Source: an uncultured Bacteroidota bacterium
Lineage (GTDB): Bacteria; Bacteroidota; Bacteroidia; Chitinophagales; Chitinophagaceae
Length of the DNA stretch: 64,000 bases
Assembly (NCBI GenBank): GCA_903824665.1
Contig: CAIJXT010000006.1
Span: 140,654-204,653, forward strand
Direction of reading: 5' to 3'
The notes beneath the pieces are model-generated. The model was not told the origin of the DNA and did no database searches. It saw only the letters and a program-made list of their open reading frames with translations. The translations under genes were made by a program, and so were the position numbers. The first letter of the stretch is position 1, and each line of letters starts with the position of its first letter. Of the stretch, positions 56,601 to 62,907 are shown piece by piece.

Positions 56601-58187
56601 GAGGTTATTCTGATGGAGAATAATAAAATCGTAAACAGATTTGTTGTGTTTTATAAAAGATCTTGTCCAAACAAATGCTTGTAACGTCTGATGTGCAAAC
56701 GAAATGCTTCTACTATTATTCGTTTTCACCAATAAGCCCATGTCTACAAGCCAACCTATGTCATCAGAATATTCGTCGTAATTTAAAAGCGGTAGTGTTT
56801 GTTTTGCATCGTTTGTCATGATTGTTGCTATACCGAGCAAAAGTTCTCGTCGACGGGTTCGATGAGGCTCTGAACCAGTTGAGTTACTCCATATATCCTC
56901 ATATAACTCTAAGTGCGACGCAAAAGCACGTGTAGGATTATTCTTAACATAGCTCAGATAGAAGTTTAGATTACTTGGCCTACAAAGAAAGCGTTTGAAT
57001 GCTTCATCTGGTGAAATCAAACTCACTCCGTTAGACTTTAGAGATGAGGCAACCGCATCCCATTCCAAATTTGGAAGTCTTATCTCGTTTGCTTTTATGG
57101 TAGAGAATCTTGCGTCATGCTTAAATTCAAAAGGACGTGAAGATGCAATTATATGAATGTTTGGGCGTCCGGAAAGTTGGTTAATAAGGCTTAGAAGCAC
57201 CGATAGCCTTTCTGTTTTAACATCTATGAGTTCACTTAATGTATCCAATTGATCTATGAAAATAAATGTCTTTCCAAATTTCGAAGCTGCAATAACACAT
57301 TTATCAATCGGATCAGGTAAACCTAAGATTATACCTAAGTCCTGAAAGTTTTTTATTGTCCCATCTAATTGGTCGGCTTTTATTGCCAGAACAATTTCCT
57401 TTTCCCCAATTAATTGTTGGGCTATTCTTGAAAGCAATGCGCTTTTACCGGTTCCGGGTTCGCCTAAGATTATCGTCGTCGAGCTAAATTGATTATCAAA
57501 AATGATATTTATAGCTTGCTCTTCCTTTCTACATATCCAAGAATTATCAACTCTCAAAGTATTGGGCCAGCTAATCAATCCGTAGGACGAATTTTTGAAT
57601 TTATCTGTGATTTGCGCTCTGGTCAAGCAACTAATATTGGTGGGCGAAATACTAAGCTGAGCTTCAATGTTCTTTACCGTGCCAAGTATTTCATCTGTAA
57701 CCGATGACAATTTTTTAAAGTCAACTACAAAACCTGGATAAAATTTTTCACATGCTTTTGGTGACGATGGTAAACGTTGCGCCAGTTCGTCCCATCCATA
57801 AACGTATACTTTGAACAGGCCCTGTGCCTTATGTTTCTCGGTAATTTCTCGTGCTAATTGTTGTAACTTTTGATCGTTTGGAGCAGTGGTTGCAAGAATA
57901 AAGATGTCCAATTTTCTTGGTTGAAAGTTTTTCGCTTTCTGAACTTCTTTTAAAAGCTCATTCTCGGTGACTTTTTGGCCGTAGTTAATATTCTTCCCTT
58001 TACATTGAATACCATAAAGCTCATCGGAATTGCCATCTTTACCAAATACATCAACCCCACATTGCGGCTGCCCTTGCCTACCATTAAGCTGAATATTCAT
58101 ATCTCCTAACAAATCCATCCATAATAGATGGTTAAGTTTCTCAAAATCTTGCCAATTAGAGGGTGGTAGTATTTGGTAACTATTCAT
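53697..58187 (-). CDS. Mrr-like nuclease plus STAND/NACHT-type ATPase with long C-terminal region (candidate antiphage sensor)
   Basis: A single 1496-aa protein. Residues 1-160 resemble a Mrr-type PD-(D/E)XK nuclease: CGVDVFGKDG (Asp46), then YGIQCKGK with Gln61 and Lys63, the Q-x-K variant of the catalytic motif. The ATPase region has Walker A ILGEPGTGKSALL (Lys248) and Walker B FIFIDQLDTL (Asp312), with a sensor-like IIASSRPFEF further on. The remaining ~1000 residues are mostly helical and could form a repeat-like sensor. This order matches Avs4-type (AVAST type 4) STAND defence proteins, in which target binding triggers oligomerisation and nuclease activity. DNA here is visibly AT-richer than the neighbours, suggesting transfer. 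No companion gene is seen. Family assignment by eye. Confidence 0.8.
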   Translation of the reverse strand: MNSYQILPPSNWQDFEKLNHLLWMDLLGDMNIQLNGRQGQPQCGVDVFGKDGNSDELYGIQCKGKNINYGQKVTENELLKEVQKAKNFQPRKLDIFILATTAPNDQKLQQLAREITEKHKAQGLFKVYVYGWDELAQRLPSSPKACEKFYPGFVVDFKKLSSVTDEILGTVKNIEAQLSISPTNISCLTRAQITDKFKNSSYGLISWPNTLRVDNSWICRKEEQAINIIFDNQFSSTTIILGEPGTGKSALLSRIAQQLIGEKEIVLAIKADQLDGTIKNFQDLGIILGLPDPIDKCVIAASKFGKTFIFIDQLDTLSELIDVKTERLSVLLSLINQLSGRPNIHIIASSRPFEFKHDARFSTIKANEIRLPNLEWDAVASSLKSNGVSLISPDEAFKRFLCRPSNLNFYLSYVKNNPTRAFASHLELYEDIWSNSTGSEPHRTRRRELLLGIATIMTNDAKQTLPLLNYDEYSDDIGWLVDMGLLVKTNNSRSISFAHQTLQAFVWTRSFIKHNKSVYDFIILHQNNLNIRPKLSTVLLYLRDADTEEYKRQIQKILIEQRTNVRKHIQHLTVDCITAHADPSKTEFDLISQLIFDDEFRIRIINSIRGKGDWFDLITSSLLNKMMKESSGLIYSSAFLLSGIYHQRSQTVLSFIKENWIGEENIEYVFHFLRQIDNWDEELFQLAKDVIQFKQKYPNAASHLFYIIEKKSPLYALKLASSYFENEMIRLIANPECIPPISDEASETDRVIHQITHDPRRPFERLMTFSEDWYTLSETAAKYPKEFIDLFWPTFVVGCQQTQQKPYFNEHSYHVSSGTWFNISDDNSSYADRYLSRILEQSLVKFAQCGPLAFIDFFDVNKSHPQLPIHRLLAKGLIAIASEFSSVALEYLLADERRFRIGHSNDYHSGTIELISSIAPQLDQQELTNLHCSIRGYKARKPYPERTPEGKKWDLVHNRRVRYSLMSAIPKTIREQAATRQLQEDERALGANIRLTNGYSGLVRATSPMTCEQMSKAKDESIYQCFLSFNDKRDDDWPIRDTYISATELAREFEKFAEQYPLRAATIILRFDENNINATSHGIVGLSKSEYAFDKLLDLIQTKDMQQSVSTMYADAARAINSRLSDTCILSEEWLKRITNWLIITEKTEQPINKEKEEQIESILWGDRTTYFGAEDNYIILDCVTRAMFLHPNKLMIKEWANLIITHIKRNDRSSIWSAMLAIHFPRALRLCEKKDAESILNLMIAAYPELLDDPFLGRNLVRAIHWADDESFFNWMGKLLARPSNKSCQLYGELLVAKRVIHPDNIEAQTLIDKSLSFNVNTYVLYGIAYALKNTWSDHSDVTTGYVVRLLGLGNDEISSILLGILNTRDQLEPTPEINELLDAFIKNRTVEFKNERIPFLAKSLSYLTTKEPTRIAELSNQLITSWGRQLADIRSAAVSETPDLINISITLHNLGPSFQSIGLDIFERLIELDAYTIQDVLIKIDGNPIVIMSQ

Positions 58188-58203
58188 GGGTTTATTTCAG
58201 ATC

Positions 58204-58233
58204 AACTTAAAGTTGCCTTGGTTTCCAAATTTA
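58204..58233 (-). promoter_or_regulatory. Promoter region of the STAND gene with a palindrome in the leader
   Basis: Reverse-strand -7 TAAATTTG (58226-58233), 38 bp before the ATG at 58187. The perfect palindrome AACTTAAAGTT (58204-58214) lies between it and the start codon and might bind a regulator. No clear -33 at the ideal distance. Confidence 0.4.
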
Positions 58234-58267
58234 AATAGATACGATCAATAATTAAAATCAAATGCAC

Positions 58268-58472
58268 GTTGTTCCCGGATGTTAGAGCGAAGCGCATCCG
58301 GAACTACCAATAAACCCGTTCTCCAGAACGTCTTCATCTTGATGCAGCCAAATACTTTCCGTCCCAGGCGGGTCTCCTTTTTCAGGGACCCGCCGGCAAT
58401 CAGGGCACTAAAGCTGAATTTATCCAACATAACTGACAAAATAATTCCCCTATCTGGTTAGAAGTTTTGTCT
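58268..58472 (+). repeat. Structured ~205-bp dispersed repeat, copy 1
   Basis: First of three direct copies. Three hairpins can be drawn: GTTCCCGGATG with CATCCGGAAC, CGTTCT-CC-AGAACG, and the perfect GGCGGGTC (58367-58374) with GACCCGCC (58387-58394). The first ~150 bp is strongly conserved, the next ~45 bp loosely, and it ends with GAAGTTTTGTC. It lies between the STAND gene start and the unknown gene at 58598. Apart from it, the gap 58188-58597 contains only the STAND promoter and GTAGATTTTCTAC at 58565-58577. Confidence 0.85.
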
Positions 58473-58597
58473 ATTCTGGCCACAAATGGCTCAACCTTCC
58501 ACAATCTACCAGGCTTGCGCTAAATGATGCCAGAATATGCTAAAAAATCCACCAATTTTTTGAAGTAGATTTTCTACATTTAACAACACCTTACATC

Positions 58598-59116
58598 ATG
58601 CCGAAACCTGTACTATCAACTTATCGTATTCTTCGGGACAAAGGTCTTAATAGAGATATTAATGAAAGCTGGGTCACTTGGGCGCAGGAAATGATAAAGG
58701 CCGGTTTTGAATCTATCAACCTGTACGAGCTTGCAGGGATAACCAGACCCTATAATCAATTTGAGTTAATAGAACTCACTGATGTAGTTTTGAAAGACCT
58801 GCAGCTTGATTTTTCAGACCCCTATGTGGTTGTCAGAGATTATGTGTACTTCATAATTAAATCCGGCATCAATAATACCGACAACTATTTGTCAGTACTG
58901 CGAGAAATACGCGACATCCATTATTATGAACTGGGCGTAGAGTACGCAGATTTCTATTCGTTATACTATGCAAAATATGATTTGATGTACTCAGAAAATC
59001 AGTGGTATTGGCCAGGCGCAACTAGGCAAAACATTGATTCTATAATTCGAGAGCGGTTTCAGACTTTCATTACAGAATGCAATTTGAAAAGCGAAAAGTA
59101 CGGCCGTTTCTCATAA
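58598..59116 (+). CDS. Unknown 172-aa protein in the accessory region
   Basis: No family recognised. The product is soluble, acidic and Tyr/Asp-rich, with no signal peptide. Its first part is helical (TYRILRDKGLNRDINESWVTWAQEMIKAGFESINLYELAGI), with NQFELIELTDVVLKDLQLDF following. A Tyr-rich centre (YVVVRDYVYFIIKSG, IRDIHYYELGVEYADFYSLYYAKYDLMYSENQWYW) precedes a terminal helix. Size and composition resemble immunity-type proteins of contact-dependent systems, but nothing else supports that. It sits between repeat copies 1 and 2 with a cytochrome gene; similar AT content to the STAND gene suggests co-acquisition (inference). Confidence 0.65.
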   Translation: MPKPVLSTYRILRDKGLNRDINESWVTWAQEMIKAGFESINLYELAGITRPYNQFELIELTDVVLKDLQLDFSDPYVVVRDYVYFIIKSGINNTDNYLSVLREIRDIHYYELGVEYADFYSLYYAKYDLMYSENQWYWPGATRQNIDSIIRERFQTFITECNLKSEKYGRFS

Positions 59117-59348
59117 TCCGATTTGGCATTACAGAAGCCTTGCAGCAATACATCTCATAAAAAAACGTTTACCCAGTTCGCAATGGCTTTATCTGAACAA
59201 AAAATAAGACTAATACGGTTTGCTTTCATTACTTTCTTGTCAGATGTTTGCATAGCAAAAGCTAAGTACGCATCCTCGGGTGCTGGTACTATTAAAAAAA
59301 TAGTTTCATGCAAAATATCTTGTTGTAACAACCTTTAATTTTTCATTG

Positions 59349-59771
59349 ATGAAACTGTCTAAGATAATTTTACTCTCTGTTATGATCATGAGCATTACAG
59401 CATGCAGCATAATGAAGAAAAGCAATAAATCAGTCACGCCCGCTGCCACTTCACGGCAATCAACTACTGATGTGCCAGGCACCGCACCTGCAGCGAAATC
59501 AACGGATGGAGTTTTTGCTCCCGGTAATGATGAACTGAACGCAATTCAGGTTAAGTACAAAGATGTCACTTTACAGACTTTAAACGATGGCTACACGCTC
59601 TTCACTGGCGTTTGCACTAACTGTCACGGCACAATGAATATCTATAAACGCCCTGAAACTGCATGGTCATCCATTATCGACGAGATGGCTCCGAAGGCAA
59701 AAATTACAAATGCCCAAAAGGATGCATTGTATATGTACGTATTGGCTATCAAGGCCACGGAACACAAGTAG
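59349..59771 (+). CDS. Small cytochrome c lipoprotein
   Basis: 140-aa lipoprotein from ATG 59349: signal ending SITAC (lipobox Cys), then a Ser/Thr/Ala/Pro linker. A single c-type haem motif follows in LFTGVCTNCHGTMNIYK, with CTNCH the attachment site. The region downstream has WSSIIDEMAPKAKIT, whose Met is a candidate axial ligand, and a terminal helix LYMYVLAIKAT. This is the size and layout of a minimal class I cytochrome c electron carrier, tethered to a membrane facing the periplasm. Its redox partner is not evident in the window. The gene lies between repeat copies 1 and 2. The gap 59117-59348 shows no other gene. Confidence 0.85.
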   Translation: MKLSKIILLSVMIMSITACSIMKKSNKSVTPAATSRQSTTDVPGTAPAAKSTDGVFAPGNDELNAIQVKYKDVTLQTLNDGYTLFTGVCTNCHGTMNIYKRPETAWSSIIDEMAPKAKITNAQKDALYMYVLAIKATEHK

Positions 59772-59821
59772 TATCCTTGTGTTGCTTTCCGTCCCGGGGG
59801 TCCTTCACTCTTTAGAATCCC

Positions 59822-60027
59822 GTTGTTCCCGGATGTTGGAGCGAAGCGCATCCGGAACTACCAATGAAACCCGTTCTCCAGAACGTCTTCATCTTGATGC
59901 AGCCAAATACCTTCCGTCCCAGGCGCGTCTCCGTTTTCAGAGATCCGCCGGCAATCAGGGAACTATATATGCCTTCAATAGACACCACTCATAAAACAAA
60001 TCTCTTATTTGGTTCGAAGTTTTGTCT
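59822..60027 (+). repeat. Structured ~205-bp dispersed repeat, copy 2
   Basis: Second direct copy, 206 bp, located after the cytochrome gene. Hairpin 1 pairs GTTCCCGGATG (59825-59835) with CATCCGGAAC (59849-59858); hairpin 2 is CGTTCT-CC-AGAACG (59872-59885). The third stem is imperfect (GGCGCGTCTC with GAGATCCGCC). The remaining gap to 60244 shows nothing else I can support. Confidence 0.85.
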
Positions 60028-60244
60028 GTTAGGGGCACAAAAATGAATATGCCTTCGCAGAAACTATGGCGTACTAATAGCTGAGAACACGGTTTCTCCG
60101 CTCTTTGCTTACTCTCGTTGCAAACGAAGAGGACTAGTGGGGCATTGTGGTTCCATGCTACAAATGCAGACCAGCAGGGGGCTGCTTGATTGTATTGCAA
60201 TCGCCATCGTATAGCTTCCCCCAAAACACTTGCAAGCACGCAGG

Positions 60245-61612
60245 CTATTCTTTCACTAACCTCACACGTATTCCATTGTTCACGTTAACAAAGTACAGCC
60301 CGGACGGTATGCCAGCAATATCTACACGTATTTGCTGCGCATTGTACGATCTTGAAAATGCCTGTCGGCCCAGTACGTCCGTTAAGGAAAGGGAGTTGAT
60401 TGTATAAGGTGCGTTGATAACTATTTCATTAGTAGCAGGGTTAGGAAAGATCGATAGCAGGTTCTCCATCGTTGTGGTGTTTTGTGTTCCGGTGGCGATA
60501 TCAAACTTCATCATTCGCAGCCGGTAATTGTCGGTTGCGTCTGCAAAAGCGACGTAAGGTACGCCAACTGCATTTAAAACCAGCGTAGCATCGCGTACGG
60601 CACCTGCAGAAAAACCCGGCACACCAATTGTTACCCACGTGGTACCATTAAATTTTTTGAGTATCGCCTTATTGCCATTAGTACCATCCGCATAAACGAC
60701 ATAGGGCTGGCCGGTGGCGTCAATAGATAGATATTGCCTGCCCGTCAGCGCTGCTCCAGCGGAAACCCCCGGACCACCTACAGTCACCCAAGCGGTGCCG
60801 TCATATTTCATAACTGTAACCTTCGCACCATTGGCCGAATCCACGAATGCTACGTAGGGCGTACCACTGATGTCAATAGCCAATGAAGTATACTCTGCGA
60901 CACCCGGTGAGAAGCCCGCAACACCAACATTGACCCAGGCACCACCGGTGAATTTCATTACAGAAGCCTTTCGGCCGTTGGCATGGTCCTCATAGGCCAG
61001 ATATGGGGTGCCTGCAGGGTCTATTGCCAATGAAGTAAAAGACGCACCACCCGGGGTAAACCTTCGTGGCCCTACAAACAACCAGTTAGCCCCGTCAAAT
61101 TTTCGCACCGAAGCGGGCCAGGGGACGCCAACACTGTCGTCCCTATAAGCAACGAAAATCGAATCATCATGACCCACTGCAAGCGAAACAAAATTCGCAA
61201 TAGTCACTGGTCCGATAGTATCGATAATTGTCCAATCGCCACTACCGTCGAATTTTCTGACCATTGGTCCGAAAGGATGGGGAGGGGGAATGTTGAAATA
61301 TGCGGCGATTGGCATGCCGCTGCTGGTGATTGCCAGTGATGGTGACAGAATAACACAGTCTGAGAACGCCAATCCGCCAATGTAGTTCCAGGTGCCGCCG
61401 GTGAACACCTGCGCATTGGCAGTTTGGGAAAAAGAATCATCCCTGTATAAGGCATAAGGGTCGCCGCCAGAAGATATTGCTATCGAAGGAGTTATGGCTG
61501 GGCCTGCAGAAAAACACGCGCCACCTACGTTAATCCATGACTGGGCAGTAACGTGGAAAGAGGCAAAAATGGAGACAAGTGCAGTGGCTAAGATTTTGAT
61601 CAGTGTGTTCAT
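60245..61612 (-). CDS. Secreted repeat protein with T9SS sorting domain
   Basis: 455-aa product with a signal peptide ending SFHVTAQ. The body has repeats of about 45-50 residues with the theme GAWVNVGVAGFSPGVAEYTS, then LAIDISGTPYVAFVDSANGAK, then VTVMKYDGTAW. These are probably beta-propeller blades of an exported surface protein; no enzyme motif is recognised. The C-terminus (LSIFPNPATNEIVINAPYTI, LSLTDVLGRQAF, GIPSGLYFVNVNNGIRVRLVKE) is a clear T9SS type A sorting domain. Repeat units are alike at DNA level, so slippage could vary their number. The gene lies between repeat copies 2 and 3 on the opposite strand to the cytochrome gene. Confidence 0.87.
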   Translation of the reverse strand: MNTLIKILATALVSIFASFHVTAQSWINVGGACFSAGPAITPSIAISSGGDPYALYRDDSFSQTANAQVFTGGTWNYIGGLAFSDCVILSPSLAITSSGMPIAAYFNIPPPHPFGPMVRKFDGSGDWTIIDTIGPVTIANFVSLAVGHDDSIFVAYRDDSVGVPWPASVRKFDGANWLFVGPRRFTPGGASFTSLAIDPAGTPYLAYEDHANGRKASVMKFTGGAWVNVGVAGFSPGVAEYTSLAIDISGTPYVAFVDSANGAKVTVMKYDGTAWVTVGGPGVSAGAALTGRQYLSIDATGQPYVVYADGTNGNKAILKKFNGTTWVTIGVPGFSAGAVRDATLVLNAVGVPYVAFADATDNYRLRMMKFDIATGTQNTTTMENLLSIFPNPATNEIVINAPYTINSLSLTDVLGRQAFSRSYNAQQIRVDIAGIPSGLYFVNVNNGIRVRLVKE

Positions 61613-61689
61613 TGCAGGGTATATTTGGTTTTAAGAGGTTAGTTCAAATATTGTGCCAGAAATTTAACATATAGTTCAACTTTCACCCA

Positions 61690-61892
61690 TTGTTCCCGGA
61701 TGTTGGAGCGAAACGCATCCGGAACTACCAATAAAACCCGTTATCCAGAACGTCTTCATCTTGATGCAGCCAAATACCTTCCGTCCCAGGCGCGTCTCCG
61801 TTTTCAGAGATCCGCCGGCAATAAGGCGACTAAAGATGACTTCAATAAATACAACCCCTAAAATAAATCCATTGAATGATTAGAAGTTTTGT
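61690..61892 (+). repeat. Structured ~205-bp dispersed repeat, copy 3
   Basis: Third direct copy, 203 bp, upstream of the secreted repeat protein gene. The conserved half contains the same hairpins, though CGTTCT has become CGTTAT, weakening stem 2. It is the first element in the 1295-bp non-coding stretch 61613-62907. Confidence 0.85.
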
Positions 61893-62054
61893 AGATCGAG
61901 CACATAATTCTGCCCTTGTTGGCTTCCCGCCAACACCTCGCCGCCTCACAGGCAATCCCCAAAAATAATGGACTGCCATCCACATTTTTGGCGCGGTTTT
62001 TGTGGCATATTATGTATCGCCACAGGCATCAAATATCTGTTTTTCCACCATGGC

Positions 62055-62447
62055 AGCAACTGCGCAAAAAGTGCGCAAAAATAAAAACCGATAGTGTTGA
62101 TTATCAGGCATTTGTAGTTTTTCTTTTTTTGTTGGGCAAGTGCGCAATTTTGCTTCCAATGGTTATTTATGGTACAGTCTGCTGCCGCCCCGGGACATTA
62201 TCACTAGCATGTGCCGCCCTTAGTTCTGCTGCTATAATTATAGCCTACCAGATGATACTATCCGGCATCCGCTACAACTTAAATGTCTTCCTGGTGCCGC
62301 TGCAGCCAAAGAGAATTTTCACCTAACACAGGCAAGAAGTGCGCAATTTTTGCGCAAAAATGCAGGCCAATTAAAAACACAAACAATTGAAAATCAATAC
62401 AAAAGAAAGAATAAGTAGTTTACACAAAAAATTGCGCAGACTGCGCA
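62055..62447. repeat. TGCGCA-rich intergenic repeat, copy B
   Basis: TGCGCA palindromes at 62061, 62072, 62141, 62340, 62351, 62433 and 62442. Pairs 62061/62072 and 62340/62351 are 11 bp apart, as in copy A; 62433/62442 are 9 bp apart. The block 62055-62081 is identical to 24042-24068. No convincing gene: the longest frame here has no family resemblance and spans the repeat. Confidence 0.6.
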
Positions 62448-62517
62448 ATTCCCTCAAAATAAGCCAATAAATGAACACCAAAACCATGAAAAATAAAAGA
62501 GAGCGAAGCGCGTCAAA

Positions 62518-62610
62518 CGCTCCCGCTCCCCGCACTCGCTCTATTGTTTGGTCGCTCCCCGCCCCCGCTCTAATTTTGTGCCATCGCTCTTCGCTCCCCG
62601 CTCCCGCTCT
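62518..62610. repeat. CGCTCC/CGCTCT pyrimidine-rich repeat tract
   Basis: Three blocks built from CGCTC, CCCGCTCT and CGCTCCCC words: 62518-62542, 62553-62571 and 62585-62610, separated by AT-rich spacers (ATTGTTTGGT, AATTTTGTGCCAT). GAGCGAAG (62501-62508) is the reverse complement of CTTCGCTC (62589-62596), so the flanks may pair. Confidence 0.55.
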
Positions 62611-62855
62611 CCCCTTTCTGGCCTCCCCCCAAGAATTGCCGAACCAGTTGATGCATTTTCACAGGCAGATAAGCCAGCGTTAGGATTTGAGTCGACGCTG
62701 ATGTGCTCCTGCAGAATTTGCTCCATACCTATTTCCCCTATTCTGTCAACAAAATTGAACATGTTTGATTCGTATTTTCAAACTGATCTGAAAAAAAATG
62801 AATCAGTACATGAACACCAACCAGATAAGGCAAATGGCTGACGGACAGAAAACAA

Positions 62856-62885
62856 AACAGCCCCGGATACAAATCCAGGGCTGTT
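62856..62885 (-). terminator. Intrinsic terminator after the Ig-repeat protein gene
   Basis: Reverse-strand hairpin AACAGCCC / GGGCTGTT (62856-62863 and 62878-62885) with an inner GGAT/ATCC stem. On that strand it is followed by TTTGTTTTC. It lies 22 bp after the stop of the gene ending at 62908. Confidence 0.75.
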
Positions 62886-62907
62886 GATTAAGTCAATTGA
62901 TTGCTTT

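Noticed and set aside
58279..58461. Short frame reading LERSASGTTNKPVLQN
   Set aside because: The same words recur in the other repeat copies but shift frame after small indels, so the conserved object is the DNA repeat and not a protein.
59123..59338. 71-codon frame before the cytochrome gene
   Set aside because: No ribosome site, no recognisable motif, and it ends just before the cytochrome start; probably chance.
61916..62326. Open frame of 136 codons on the plus strand
   Set aside because: It spans the TGCGCA repeat, has no family resemblance, and a related frame at 23812-24090 differs in length, as expected of non-coding repeat DNA.
62471..62683. Pro/Ser/Arg-rich small open frame
   Set aside because: Its sequence is produced by the CGCTCC repeat tract; no ribosome site or homology pattern.
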